DNA of 64,000 bases, from the NCBI GenBank assembly GCA_934524985.1, contig CAKSYT010000003.1:124001-188000 (forward strand), written 5' to 3'. The notes below the pieces were generated by a model that was not told where the DNA came from, ran no database searches, and worked only from the letters and a program-made list of their open reading frames with translations. The position numbers were made by a program, and so were the translations under genes. Position 1 is the first letter of the stretch. Every line of letters begins with the position of its first letter. The DNA is from an uncultured Faecalibacterium sp. (GTDB lineage Bacteria > Bacillota > Clostridia > Oscillospirales > Ruminococcaceae). Shown here piece after piece: positions 45,108-54,102 of this stretch.

Positions 45108-46013
45108 TTACTCGGCGTCCTTCGGGTCGGTCATCAGCTCCTTGATGCTGGGCACAACGCCGCCCAGATTCTGCAGCTCGGAGGGGATGATGATTTTGGT
45201 GGCCTTGCCGTTGGCAACCTTCGCCAGCGCTTCAAGGCTGCGGATAGCCAGCACCTTGTCGCTGGGCATGGCCTCGTTCAGCAGACGGATGGCATCGGCG
45301 TTGGCCTTCTGCACAGCCAGAATGGCCTGTGCTTCGCCCTCGGCCTCCAGAATACGCTGCTGTTTCACGGCATCGGCGCGCAGAATGGCGGCTTCCTTTT
45401 CGCCCTCGGCGGCGGTGATGGCAGCCTGCTTTTCACCGTCTGCCTTCAGGATGACGGCGCGCTTCTCGCGCTCAGCCTTCATCTGCTTCTCCATGGCCTC
45501 CTGAATTTCCCGCGGCGGGATGATGTTCTTCACCTCCACGCGGTTCACCTTGATGCCCCACTTGTCGGTGGCTTCGTCCAGAATGGCGGTGATCTTGCCG
45601 TTGATGACGTCACGGCTGGTCAGGGTGTGATCCAGCTCCATCTCACCGATGATGTTGCGCAGGGTGGTGGCAGAAAGGCTCTCGATGGCGGCAATGGGCT
45701 GGTTGACACCGTAGGTGTACAGCTTTGCGTCCATGACCTGAAAGAACACCACCGTGTCGATCTGCATGGTCACGTTATCGCGGGTGATCACGGGCTGAGG
45801 GGGAAAGTCTGCCACCTGCTCCTTCAGGCTTACCTTTTTGGCAATGCGCTCAATAAAGGGGATCTTGACGTGCAGGCCGGCAGTCCATGTATCGGAGTAG
45901 CTGCCCAGCCGCTCAATGACATACACCTTGGACTGCGGCACGATGACGATGTTGGAAACAATGACCAGCACCAGAACAAAAACAAGCGCAAGGATGACAA
46001 AAAACAGAACCAT
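45108..46013 (-). CDS. SPFH/stomatin-like membrane protein (QmcA/paraslipin type)
   Basis: 301 residues: one N-terminal membrane helix (1-22), the SPFH/band-7 domain (about 25-185, starting VPQSKVYVIERLGSY) and an Ala/Glu/Lys-rich coiled coil (185-250) that drives oligomers. Such proteins form ring-shaped membrane microdomain scaffolds. ACAAAGGAG precedes the ATG. The partner NfeD gene is directly upstream in the same operon, the standard pairing. Confidence 0.92.
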   Translation of the reverse strand: MVLFFVILALVFVLVLVIVSNIVIVPQSKVYVIERLGSYSDTWTAGLHVKIPFIERIAKKVSLKEQVADFPPQPVITRDNVTMQIDTVVFFQVMDAKLYTYGVNQPIAAIESLSATTLRNIIGEMELDHTLTSRDVINGKITAILDEATDKWGIKVNRVEVKNIIPPREIQEAMEKQMKAEREKRAVILKADGEKQAAITAAEGEKEAAILRADAVKQQRILEAEGEAQAILAVQKANADAIRLLNEAMPSDKVLAIRSLEALAKVANGKATKIIIPSELQNLGGVVPSIKELMTDPKDAE

Positions 46014-46028
46014 AATACATCTCCTTTG

Positions 46029-46490
46029 TCAGGTCGTTGTGTGGGGGTTGCGGCTTTCGGTCAGAACAGGCTCTACGATGAGCAGGGTGCTGTGGATCTC
46101 GGTAACGCGGCAAAGCGCACCGGGCGTAAGGGTGTCGCCGGGGGTGGCGCAGCGGGCGTTCCAGTCCACGCCGTCCAGCCGTACCCGGCCGGGGATCTCG
46201 GCGGTGACAGGGGAAAGCACGATGGCCTCCCGTCCCAGATTGCGGTCGCCGTTGGTGGCGGTATGCTTTTGCCGCAGCTTTGCCGCCAGCGGGCGGAAGG
46301 CTGCCAGACACAGGATGCTTACCACCAGAAAGACCACCGCCTGCACCCGGAACGACCCGGTGAACACGCAGCACAGCAATGCGGCGGCAGAGCCGATGGC
46401 AAACCAGATGGAGGTCATATTAAAGGTACTGGCCTCCAGTGCCAGAAAGCCCACGGCTGCAGCCAGCCAGAGAATGGGGGAGATCTGCAT
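46029..46490 (-). CDS. NfeD-like membrane protein
   Basis: The 153-residue short NfeD has three N-terminal membrane segments (about 5-75) and a C-terminal OB-fold (about 85-148, GREAIVLSPVTAEIPGRVRL). It lacks the ClpP-like protease domain of long NfeD proteins. AAGGAGGT precedes the ATG. The next gene is its SPFH partner, 15 bp on. Confidence 0.9.
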   Translation of the reverse strand: MQISPILWLAAAVGFLALEASTFNMTSIWFAIGSAAALLCCVFTGSFRVQAVVFLVVSILCLAAFRPLAAKLRQKHTATNGDRNLGREAIVLSPVTAEIPGRVRLDGVDWNARCATPGDTLTPGALCRVTEIHSTLLIVEPVLTESRNPHTTT

Positions 46491-46514
46491 GGTATGTTAC
46501 CTCCTTATGCTGCT

Positions 46515-46545
46515 ATTATACGGCATCCCCTTGGGGGAAGGTCAA
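46515..46545 (-). promoter_or_regulatory. nfeD promoter with 19-bp spacer
   Basis: Minus strand: TTGACC (46540-46545), 19-bp spacer, TATAAT (46515-46520). CCCTTG (46528-46533) and CAAGGG (46543-46548) form an inverted repeat across the spacer and -35 box. Long spacers with a dyad are typical of MerR-activated promoters. Confidence 0.5.
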
Positions 46546-46616
46546 GGGCTTTTTACTGAAACGTTGCACAGAAAACAAAATATAGACAAAAATGGAAAAA
46601 AGTCTGTCAGCCGCTG

Positions 46617-46709
46617 CGCCCCTCCCCGTGAAAAAAGTAAGCCGGGAAGCTCCGCAGAGCCTCCCGACTTACAAATAAAGAATCAAATCCGCTATGGATG
46701 CGCAGAGCA
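46617..46709. repeat. dispersed hairpin repeat, copy B
   Basis: Match to copy A (18547-18640). The stem (46637-46652 with 46657-46672) has two mismatches and a CGCA loop. Flanks CGCCCCTCCCCGTGAAAA and CAAATAAA...CCGCTATGGATGCGCAGAGCA are shared. On the minus strand the hairpin is followed by T6, 64 bp after the amylase stop. Confidence 0.75.
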
Positions 46710-46735
46710 TTCAAATGGTTACAGCCCCGCAGACA

Positions 46736-48592
46736 TCACTGGATATCGTAGTAGCTGTGGTTGGGGTTGTGGCCGTTTTCTTCCACCACGATGGTAAAGC
46801 CCATGGGGTTCACCTCGGTGTGCTTGCCGGAAGCCAGCGGCTCCACGATGATGTGCTCGGAGCGGTTCACGATGATCTCCGCAGTTTCGGCCTTGCCGAT
46901 GCGCTGGTAGTGCAGGATGCCGTCCTCAGCCCGCAGCACCCGCAGCTTGCCGGTGCGGAAGGCTTCGCAGCTGTGGCGCAGCTGCGCCAGCTGTGCCAGC
47001 ACCGGGCGCAGCCGCTCCTCGTGGCTGTCCCAGCAGAAAAAGGCGCGGTTGAAGGGGTCGCGGTAGCCCTGCATCCCGATCTCATCGCCGTAGTACAGGC
47101 AGGGCACGCCGGGCAGGGTGTAGATGATGGCATACGCCATGCGCAGGCGCAGCATCCCTTCCTCATAGGCTTCGCCGGTCACGCTGCGGCCGCTCTGCCA
47201 CTCCCGTCCGCGCCCGTTGGCGGGCTCGTCCGCGATCACGGTCAAAGCACGCTCGGTGTCGTGGGTGGACAGGAAATTCAGCGCCGTATTGATGGCAGGG
47301 GCAGGGTAGTGCTCGCAGATGGAAAGGATCTCGTTGGCGGCCTGCTGGGCGGGTTTGCCCTTGACAAAATCCAGCACGGAGTTCTTGAAGGGGTAGTTCA
47401 TCACGCTGTCCAGCCCCTTGCCCAGCAGATAGGTGCGGCGGTGGTCAAAGCCGAACTTGGTGGTGGCGTCCTCCCACACCTCGCCCAGCAAAAACTTCTC
47501 CGGGCTTACCCGCTTGACGGCGGTACGGATCTTTTCAATGAACTCGTCCGGCAGCTCGTCAGCCACATCCAGCCGGAAACCGGCAGCGCCCCGGCGCAGC
47601 CATGTGTCGATGACGCCGCCCTCGCCGGTGATGAACTCCACAAAGGAGGGGGTCTCCTCGTTGACCTCCGGCAGGGTCTCAAAGCCCCACCAACTGCGGT
47701 AGCCGCCCTTGTACTTGGGGTCAAAATCGTACCAGCTGCGGTAGGGGGAGTTGGGGTCGCGGTAAGCGCCGCCCTCGCCGTAGCGTCCCTCGCGGTTGAA
47801 GTACCGGCTGTCGGAGCCGGTGTGGCTGAACACACCATCCAGCACGATGCCGATGCCGTACTTGGCGGCCTCGCGGCAGAGCACCTCAAACTCCTCGTTG
47901 GTGCCCAGCAGCGGGTCCACGTTCAGATAGTCAGCGGTATTGTAGCGGTGGTTGGAGTGCGCCTCAAAGATGGGGTTCAGGTACAGGTAATCCACGCCCA
48001 TCTCCCGCAGGTAGGGCAGTTTGATGCGGATGCCCTCTAAATCACCGCCGAAATAGTCCTCGTTCAGGTGGCCGCCGGTCTCGTTGGGCTGCCAGAAGGG
48101 TTCAGCGTGCTTGTCGGCCTGATACAGCCGATCCGGGAAGGGCATGGGCTTGTTCTCGATGCCCTCACAGAATCGGTCCGGGAAGATCTGGTAGAACACC
48201 TTGCCCTTGATGCACTCCGGCGTCTGGAAATCCGGCTCGTAGACCGTGATCTGCCAGCTTTCGCCCTGCTGCCAGCTGACCACGCCGCAGTTGTCGGCCC
48301 CGCGCACGATGCGGCGGAAGTCGGTATACAGGTCAAAGTAATAGAAGTATAAGCCCGGGTCGCCCAGCACAACATCCACCGAAAAGTGGTTCTGGTGGGG
48401 CGTCTGACCGTCAAATTTCATGCGGTAGTGCACGGGCACATCGTATTTGCCCTCCTTTTGCAGTACAAGGTGCGGGTCCACATAGCCCAGCTCCTCGGGG
48501 ATGCACAGCGAAAGGTGCACAGTCTGCCCGGCGCGCACGGCACCAAAGGGCTGCTTAAAGTAGGGGTCGTAGCTGTTGAACAGACAAGACAA
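46736..48592 (-). CDS. GH13 alpha-glucan hydrolase (neopullulanase/cyclomaltodextrinase type)
   Basis: 618 residues without signal peptide, so it acts on imported maltodextrins. An N-terminal beta-domain (about 1-125) precedes the TIM barrel. Catalytic residues: nucleophile D342 in GFRLDVADE, acid/base E371 in LLGEVWED, D445 in STHDTER. YFGGDLEGI and YLNPIFEAHSNHRYNT are typical of this subfamily. The start is TTG 48592, with AAAGGA about 10 bp upstream; no closer ATG exists. It follows glgP in the same direction, separated by a terminator, so a glycogen/maltodextrin degradation pair. Confidence 0.9.
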   Translation of the reverse strand: MSCLFNSYDPYFKQPFGAVRAGQTVHLSLCIPEELGYVDPHLVLQKEGKYDVPVHYRMKFDGQTPHQNHFSVDVVLGDPGLYFYYFDLYTDFRRIVRGADNCGVVSWQQGESWQITVYEPDFQTPECIKGKVFYQIFPDRFCEGIENKPMPFPDRLYQADKHAEPFWQPNETGGHLNEDYFGGDLEGIRIKLPYLREMGVDYLYLNPIFEAHSNHRYNTADYLNVDPLLGTNEEFEVLCREAAKYGIGIVLDGVFSHTGSDSRYFNREGRYGEGGAYRDPNSPYRSWYDFDPKYKGGYRSWWGFETLPEVNEETPSFVEFITGEGGVIDTWLRRGAAGFRLDVADELPDEFIEKIRTAVKRVSPEKFLLGEVWEDATTKFGFDHRRTYLLGKGLDSVMNYPFKNSVLDFVKGKPAQQAANEILSICEHYPAPAINTALNFLSTHDTERALTVIADEPANGRGREWQSGRSVTGEAYEEGMLRLRMAYAIIYTLPGVPCLYYGDEIGMQGYRDPFNRAFFCWDSHEERLRPVLAQLAQLRHSCEAFRTGKLRVLRAEDGILHYQRIGKAETAEIIVNRSEHIIVEPLASGKHTEVNPMGFTIVVEENGHNPNHSYYDIQ

Positions 48593-48610
48593 AAAAGATC
48601 GTCCTTTCTC

Positions 48611-48647
48611 AAAAAAGCCCCGGCGGGCGAAATGCCACCGGGGCTTT
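48611..48647 (-). terminator. terminator of glgP
   Basis: Minus strand: AAAGCCCCGG (48647-48638) pairs with CCGGGGCTTT (48623-48614), then T run. It also overlaps the amylase leader. Confidence 0.88.
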
Positions 48648-48666
48648 GCGGTTTTACAAGGGAAAA

Positions 48667-51072
48667 TTACTTACCCATGGGCACGGGGGAAGCGTACCAG
48701 ATATCGCGGGCGTAGTCCAGCACGGCACGGTCTGCGCTGAAGATGCCGCTGTTGGCAATGTTCTTCAGGCTCATGCGGGCCCAGGTCTCGCGGTCAGCAT
48801 ACAGCTTCTGCAGGTCGGCCTGTGCACGGCGGTAGTCCTTGAAGTCGGCCATGACCATGTACGGGTCGCTGCTGCGCAGGTTCTCGGTGACCTCGTGGAA
48901 GTTCTCGCCGTTCCAGCCGCGCTCCAGGAAGTTCAGGGCGCTGTTGGCAACGTCGTCGCCCATGATAAAGGCGTTGGGGTGGTAGCCCACCTGCTTCAGG
49001 TTGTTCACCTCAGGGGTCAGCATACCGAAGATCAGCTCGTTCTCCTTGCCGGCAGCATCGGCGATCTCCACGTTTGCACCGTCCAGAGTGCCCAGCGTGA
49101 TAGCACCGTTCAGCATGAACTTCATGTTGCCGGTACCGGAAGCCTCGGTGCCTGCCAGAGAGATCTGCTCAGAAACCTCGGCAGCGGGCATCAGGTGCTC
49201 GCTCAGGGAGACACAGTACTCTTCCAGATAGACCACGCGCAGCTTGTCGCGCACGGCGGGGTCGTTGTTGATCAGATCGCCCAGCTTGCAGATCATGCGG
49301 ATCATCTGCTTGGCCATATAGTAGCCGGGAGCAGCCTTTGCGCCGAAGATGTAGGTCTTGGGGATGAAGTCGGCGTTGGGGTTCTCCTTCAGGTACAGGT
49401 ACTGTGCAGCGATGTTCAGCGCATTCAGGTGCTGGCGCTTGTACTCGTGCATACGCTTGACCTGGCAGTCAAAGATGGAATTGGGGTCGATCACCTGACC
49501 GGTGCTCTTTGCCAGATAGCTTGCAAAATCCTTCTTGTTGGCCAGCTTGATCTCGTTCAGCTTCTTCAGCACGGTCTTGTCGTCGGCGTACTTGTTCAGC
49601 TTGGTCAGATCGGAAGCATCGTGCTTATAGTCGTCGCCAATGGTCTCGTCCAGCAGCTTGCACAGACCGGGGTTAGAGGCCAGCAGCCAGCGGCGGTATG
49701 CAATGCCGTTGGTCACGTTCTTGAAGGCGTTGGGCTTGAACAGGTAGTAATCGTGGAAAACGCTCTCCTTGATGATCTCGCTGTGCAGCTTGGAAACGCC
49801 GTTGATGCTGTTGGCGGTGTAGGCGCAGATATTGGCCATGCGCACCTGATTGTCGCCGATCAGTGCCATGTAGTCGATCTTGCCCTGATCGCCGGGGAAG
49901 GCCTTTGCCAGCTCCTCGCGGGCGCGGCGGTCCATCTCCACCACGATCTGGTAGATGCGGGGCAGGGTCATCTTGAAGATGTCCACGTTCCACTTTTCCA
50001 GAGCCTCGGCCATAACGGTGTGGTTGGTGTAGGAGAACACCTTCTGGCAGATGCTGAAAGCCTTGTCCCAGTCAAAGCCGCACTCATCCAGCAGGATGCG
50101 CATCATCTCGGGGATGGCCAGCGTGGGGTGGGTGTCGTTCAGCTGGATAGCGACCTTATCGGGCAGGTTCTCCAGCGTAGCGTAGCTGGACAGGTGGTTC
50201 TGCACGATATCGCCGATAGAAGCGGCGGACAGGAAATACTGCTGACGCAGGCGCAGGATCTTGCCCTCAACGTGGTTATCGTTGGGGTACAGCACCTTGG
50301 AGATGAGCTCAGCGTTGGCGTTCTTGCTCATAGCGGTGTTGTAGTTGCCCAGAGAGAAGCTGGACATATCAAAGTCCGGGGCTTTTGCCTGCCACAGACG
50401 CAGCTTTGCAACGCCCTTTCCATCGTAGCCCTGCACATACATATCGGAGGGGATGGCCATGACGCTGTTGTAGTTGGTATGCTGGATGTAGTGGAAGCCG
50501 TTGTCCCAGTTCTCGTGGATCTCGCCGTCAAAGCGGATCTCCACAGCCTGATCCGGGTGGCTCTTCAGCCACACCTGACCGCCGGGCAGCCAGTTGTCGG
50601 CGCGCTCCTGCTGCCAGCCGTCCACGATCTTCTGCTTGAAGATGCCGTACTCGTACAGGATGGAGTAGCCGGTGCCGCAGATATCGGTGGTTGCCATGCC
50701 GTCCAGATAGCAGGCAGCCAGACGGCCCAAGCCGCCGTTGCCCAAACCTGCATCGGGCTCTTCCTCAAAAATGCTGTCCAGATTGATGTCGGCGTCAGCC
50801 AGTGCCTTCTTGGCGACTTCGTCCAGACCCAGATTGAACAGGCTCATCTTCAGGCTGCGGCCCATCAGAAACTCCATGCAGAGGTAGTAGACCTGCTTGG
50901 TGCCGGTGCCGATGGCCTTGGACTGGAACTTTTTGTGGTTCTCGCTCATCATCTGACGGCAGATCAGAGCCAGCGAGCGGTAGATCTGCTGGTTGGAGGC
51001 AACATTCAGCTCCACACCGTACTCACTGGTGAGCTTGTCCTGAAGAATTTTGCCAAATTCTTTTGATGTCAT
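48667..51072 (-). CDS. glgP: glycogen/maltodextrin phosphorylase
   Basis: Releases glucose-1-phosphate from alpha-1,4-glucans. The 801-residue protein matches the family length. GLGNGGLGRLAACYLD (about 110-125) and the PLP-binding EASGTGNMKFMLNGA (lysine near residue 645) are intact; GTLDGANVEI follows. No regulatory phosphorylation N-terminus of the animal kind. Its promoter and leader carry a cre-like site, pointing to CcpA control. Confidence 0.96.
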   Translation of the reverse strand: MTSKEFGKILQDKLTSEYGVELNVASNQQIYRSLALICRQMMSENHKKFQSKAIGTGTKQVYYLCMEFLMGRSLKMSLFNLGLDEVAKKALADADINLDSIFEEEPDAGLGNGGLGRLAACYLDGMATTDICGTGYSILYEYGIFKQKIVDGWQQERADNWLPGGQVWLKSHPDQAVEIRFDGEIHENWDNGFHYIQHTNYNSVMAIPSDMYVQGYDGKGVAKLRLWQAKAPDFDMSSFSLGNYNTAMSKNANAELISKVLYPNDNHVEGKILRLRQQYFLSAASIGDIVQNHLSSYATLENLPDKVAIQLNDTHPTLAIPEMMRILLDECGFDWDKAFSICQKVFSYTNHTVMAEALEKWNVDIFKMTLPRIYQIVVEMDRRAREELAKAFPGDQGKIDYMALIGDNQVRMANICAYTANSINGVSKLHSEIIKESVFHDYYLFKPNAFKNVTNGIAYRRWLLASNPGLCKLLDETIGDDYKHDASDLTKLNKYADDKTVLKKLNEIKLANKKDFASYLAKSTGQVIDPNSIFDCQVKRMHEYKRQHLNALNIAAQYLYLKENPNADFIPKTYIFGAKAAPGYYMAKQMIRMICKLGDLINNDPAVRDKLRVVYLEEYCVSLSEHLMPAAEVSEQISLAGTEASGTGNMKFMLNGAITLGTLDGANVEIADAAGKENELIFGMLTPEVNNLKQVGYHPNAFIMGDDVANSALNFLERGWNGENFHEVTENLRSSDPYMVMADFKDYRRAQADLQKLYADRETWARMSLKNIANSGIFSADRAVLDYARDIWYASPVPMGK

Positions 51073-51088
51073 AGTGTGCTCCTATCCG

Positions 51089-51102
51089 CATAAGCGTTTG
51101 CT
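51089..51102. promoter_or_regulatory. cre-like site in the glgP leader
   Basis: CATAAGCGTTTGCT matches 12 of 14 positions of the cre consensus TGWAARCGYTWNCW. It lies between the promoter and the ATG, where CcpA acts as a roadblock. A weaker match (10 of 14) is at 51133-51146. Confidence 0.5.
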
Positions 51103-51176
51103 TTGCTAAAATAATTGAGTAGATAATAGCAGCAGAAACGTTCCCTCTTTCGCCCGGCTGCCAACATAACAAAGTT

Positions 51177-51205
51177 ATTATAATATGAACGATTTGCAAA
51201 TGCAA
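51177..51205 (-). promoter_or_regulatory. glgP promoter
   Basis: Minus strand: TTGCAT (51200-51205), 17-bp spacer, TATAAT (51177-51182). Confidence 0.85.
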
Positions 51206-51280
51206 GGAACTAGGCGCTTTTTTTCCGTAACTGCTATTTTTTCGGGCCACTTTCTGACAAATATGCCGAAATTTCAAAAA

Positions 51281-51315
51281 TTACACTTTTTCTTGCGGCG
51301 TATTTATATTATAAT
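51281..51315 (+). promoter_or_regulatory. zapA promoter region
   Basis: TTACAC (51281-51286), 18-bp spacer and TATATT (51305-51310), overlapping a TATAAT at 51310-51315 that would need the poor -35 TTTTTC. Leader about 180 nt. Confidence 0.6.
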
Positions 51316-51329
51316 AGAGGGTAGAACTG

Positions 51330-51440
51330 AACCGCGAAACGCTTTTCGGGGAGTAATTCCGGCAGTAATGGGGCGGGAAACTCCATCGAAACGTTTTCGA
51401 AAGCCGAAACGTTACCGGGAACGATGCCATATCCCGGTAA
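51330..51440 (+). promoter_or_regulatory. GAAACG repeats and hairpin in the zapA leader
   Basis: GAAACG occurs around 51336, 51387 and 51404. The middle copy is within a near-palindrome, TCGAAACGTTTTCGA. TTACCGGGA (51412-51420) then pairs with TCCCGGTAA (51432-51440). The elements are unassigned; the middle GAAACG copy is cre-like at 11 of 14 positions. Confidence 0.45.
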
Positions 51441-51497
51441 AATGCAGAACAAACGGCCTTGCGCCGTACAGATACAGGATAAAAAGGGGAAAACACC

Positions 51498-51965
51498 ATG
51501 GTAAACAAGGTAAGGGTCAACATCGCGGGCACACCGTATGCCATCGCCACCACAGATTCAGAAAAATACATCCTCGGTCTTGCCAAAAAGCTGGACGAGG
51601 ATATCACAAAGCTGCTGGACACCAATGATAACCTCTCGGTGACCAAGGCGGCGGTGTTCTGCGCGATGGATTATCTGGACGAATACCGCAAGAGCACCGG
51701 CAGCGCCGAGAATATGCGCAGCCAGATCCAGGACTACATTGCAGATGCAGCCCGCGCAAAGCTGGCCGAGGATAAGGCGCTGGCCGAGAATGCCGTGCTG
51801 CGCCGGGAGGCCGCCGCCCTGCGGGAGCAGCTGGCCAAGGAGCGCCAGCGCGAGACCCGCCGGGAGGAGCGCGCCGCCCGCGCTGCGGCAGAGACGGCAC
51901 AGGAGCAGCCCGCCGCCCCGGAGGCCCCGGCGGCAGACAGCACACAGGCAGACGAAACCAATTGA
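51498..51965 (+). CDS. zapA: ZapA-family cell division protein
   Basis: FtsZ-ring bundling protein. Residues 1-95 match ZapA (KVRVNIAGTPYAIATTDSE, then the dimerising helix AAVFCAMDYLDEYRKS). The 155-residue total is longer than usual because of a Glu/Arg/Ala-rich coiled coil (95-130) and a Pro/Ala tail. AAAAGGGGAAAACACC precedes the ATG. The U32 peptidase gene follows after 36 bp. Confidence 0.88.
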   Translation: MVNKVRVNIAGTPYAIATTDSEKYILGLAKKLDEDITKLLDTNDNLSVTKAAVFCAMDYLDEYRKSTGSAENMRSQIQDYIADAARAKLAEDKALAENAVLRREAAALREQLAKERQRETRREERAARAAAETAQEQPAAPEAPAADSTQADETN

Positions 51966-52001
51966 ATGTACCTTATATAAATAAAAGTCAGAAGGAGAAC
52001 T

Positions 52002-54071
52002 ATGGCAAGGATCGAGATCTTAGCCCCGGTGGGCAGTGAAGAAATGCTCCGCGCTGCGGTGTTCAGCGGCGCGGACGCAGTATATCTGGGCTTTTCGGGC
52101 TTCAACGCCCGCACGGGTGCCGGCAACTTTGATGCAGACAGCCTAAAGGAGGCCGTGCGCTTCTGCCATGCCCGGGGCGTGGCGGTGCACGTTGCGCTGA
52201 ATACGACCGTGTACGGCACCGAGCTGTCGGCGCTGGAACAGGCTATCCGGGCGGTGGCAGCCAGCGGAGCGGATGCAGTCATCTGTCAGGATCTGGCGGT
52301 GGCTACCTTAATTGGTAAAATCGCCCCGCAGCTGCCCCGGCACGGCTCCACCCAGATGAGCGTCCACACCCTGCAGGGCGCACTGGAACTGAAGGAGCTG
52401 GGCTTTACCCGGGTGGTGCTGGCGCGTGAGTTGAGCCTGCCCGAGGTGGAGCACATCACAAAGCACTGCGGCATCGAGACCGAGTGCTTTATTCACGGTG
52501 CGCTGTGCATGAGTGTGAGCGGCCAGTGCTATATGTCCGCCTTTCTGGGCGGGCGCAGCGGCAACCGGGGCTCCTGTGCGGGCCCCTGCCGCCTGCCCTT
52601 TGAAGCCAATGCCCTGCCGGAGGGCAAGCCCGGGCGGCTGCATCACCTCTCCCTCAAGGATAACTCTGCCATCGACAAGCTGGACAAGATGCAGGCGCTT
52701 GGCGTAGCATCAGCAAAAATCGAGGGCCGTCTGCGCACGCCGGAGTATGTGGCAGCGGCGGTCAGCGCCTGTCTGGCGGGCCGCGAGGGCCGCGCCTACG
52801 ACCGCGACCTGCTGAAGAACGCCTTCAGCCGCTCCGGTTTCACCTCCGGCTATCTGGACGGAAAAATCGACGGCACCATGTTCGGTGTGCGCAGCGAGGC
52901 AGACGCCGAGCTGACCAAAAAGACCCTGCCCATGCTGCGTGAACTTTACCGCCGCGAGCGCTCCCGTGTGCCGGTGCAGATGAAGCTGGAGATCGAGGAG
53001 GGAGGCGAAAAGCTGACCGTCACCGATGCCGACGGCAACAAGGCCTTTGCCTATGGGGATGCCGAGCCGCAGCCCGCCCGCACCGACCCCACCGAGAGCC
53101 TGAACCGCAGCTTGGCAAAGACCGGTGGCACGCCTTTTATGGCCGAGAAGATCACCGTGGAAATGGACGGCGGGCCGTGGTTCATCCCCGGCAGCGCCGT
53201 GAACGAGCTGCGCCGGGAAGCACTGGATGCCCTGCTCAAAAAGCGGGAGGTGCTGCGCCCGTGGCCTACCACCGAGGAGCACGTCGCCGCCCTGCCGCAG
53301 CGCACCCTGCCGCCTCGCCGCACCCTGCGCGCTCGGTTCGAGCGCTGGGATCAGGTGCCGGAGCGGGCACTTGACGGGGTGGAGTACCTCATTCTGCCCA
53401 TTGCGCAGGCCGACCGTGTGCCCCGGGAGTGGCGGGCAAAGACCCTTCTGGAGCTGCCCCGGGTCATGTTTGGTGCGCTGGAACAGGATACCGCCCGCCG
53501 CATTGCAGCCACGCAGGATGCGGGCTTTGCTGGGTACGAGGCTAGCAACATTGCCCATCTGCGGCTGTGCCGTGGCCTGCCCATGACCGGCGGCTTCGGG
53601 CTGAACATCACCAACAACGTGGCGGCGCAGTTCTACGCAGAGCAGGGGCTTTCCAGCCTGCTCATCCTGCCGGAGGTGAAGGACAGCGATATTGCGTCCA
53701 TTGCGCCTACCCGGAACGGCAAGCCTGTGCCCACCGGTGTGATGGTCTACGGCCACATGCCGCTGATGCTCACCCGCGCCTGCCCGCTGCAAAATATCCA
53801 CGACTGTGCCCACTGCGATAAGACCGGCGTGCTGACCGACCGCAAAGCCAAAAAGTTCCCGGTGCGGTGCGGCCTTGGGGTGCGCACCATCTATAACCCG
53901 GTGCCCATCTACATGGGCGACAAGCCCGGTGCACTGGCGGTGGACTACGGCGTGGCCTACTTTACGCTGGAATCCCGCGAGGAAGCGGCGCAGATTCTGG
54001 AAATGATCCGCACCCACGCCCCCTTTGAGGGCGAGTTTACCCGCGGCCTGTATTTTAAAGGAACGAACTGA
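52002..54071 (+). CDS. U32-family protein (RlhA/YrrO-like RNA hydroxylation type)
   Basis: The 689-residue protein starts after GAAGGAGAAC. The TIM-barrel N-terminus (ILAPVGSEEMLRAAVFSGAD) and the signature ECFIHGALCMSVSGQCYMS (about 163-181) with the cysteines of GNRGSCAGPC define U32. Two further cysteines in CAHCDK lie near residue 605. Although named peptidases, characterised members install hydroxyl groups on tRNA or 23S rRNA; the long size and C-terminal region are RlhA-like. It is the second gene after zapA, as in many Firmicutes. Confidence 0.88.
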   Translation: MARIEILAPVGSEEMLRAAVFSGADAVYLGFSGFNARTGAGNFDADSLKEAVRFCHARGVAVHVALNTTVYGTELSALEQAIRAVAASGADAVICQDLAVATLIGKIAPQLPRHGSTQMSVHTLQGALELKELGFTRVVLARELSLPEVEHITKHCGIETECFIHGALCMSVSGQCYMSAFLGGRSGNRGSCAGPCRLPFEANALPEGKPGRLHHLSLKDNSAIDKLDKMQALGVASAKIEGRLRTPEYVAAAVSACLAGREGRAYDRDLLKNAFSRSGFTSGYLDGKIDGTMFGVRSEADAELTKKTLPMLRELYRRERSRVPVQMKLEIEEGGEKLTVTDADGNKAFAYGDAEPQPARTDPTESLNRSLAKTGGTPFMAEKITVEMDGGPWFIPGSAVNELRREALDALLKKREVLRPWPTTEEHVAALPQRTLPPRRTLRARFERWDQVPERALDGVEYLILPIAQADRVPREWRAKTLLELPRVMFGALEQDTARRIAATQDAGFAGYEASNIAHLRLCRGLPMTGGFGLNITNNVAAQFYAEQGLSSLLILPEVKDSDIASIAPTRNGKPVPTGVMVYGHMPLMLTRACPLQNIHDCAHCDKTGVLTDRKAKKFPVRCGLGVRTIYNPVPIYMGDKPGALAVDYGVAYFTLESREEAAQILEMIRTHAPFEGEFTRGLYFKGTN

Positions 54072-54102
54072 CGAAAAAAGAAAAACGAAACGAGGTTATA
54101 CG

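Noticed and set aside
48646..51066. 806-codon plus-strand frame over glgP
   Set aside because: Antisense shadow of glgP with biased composition.
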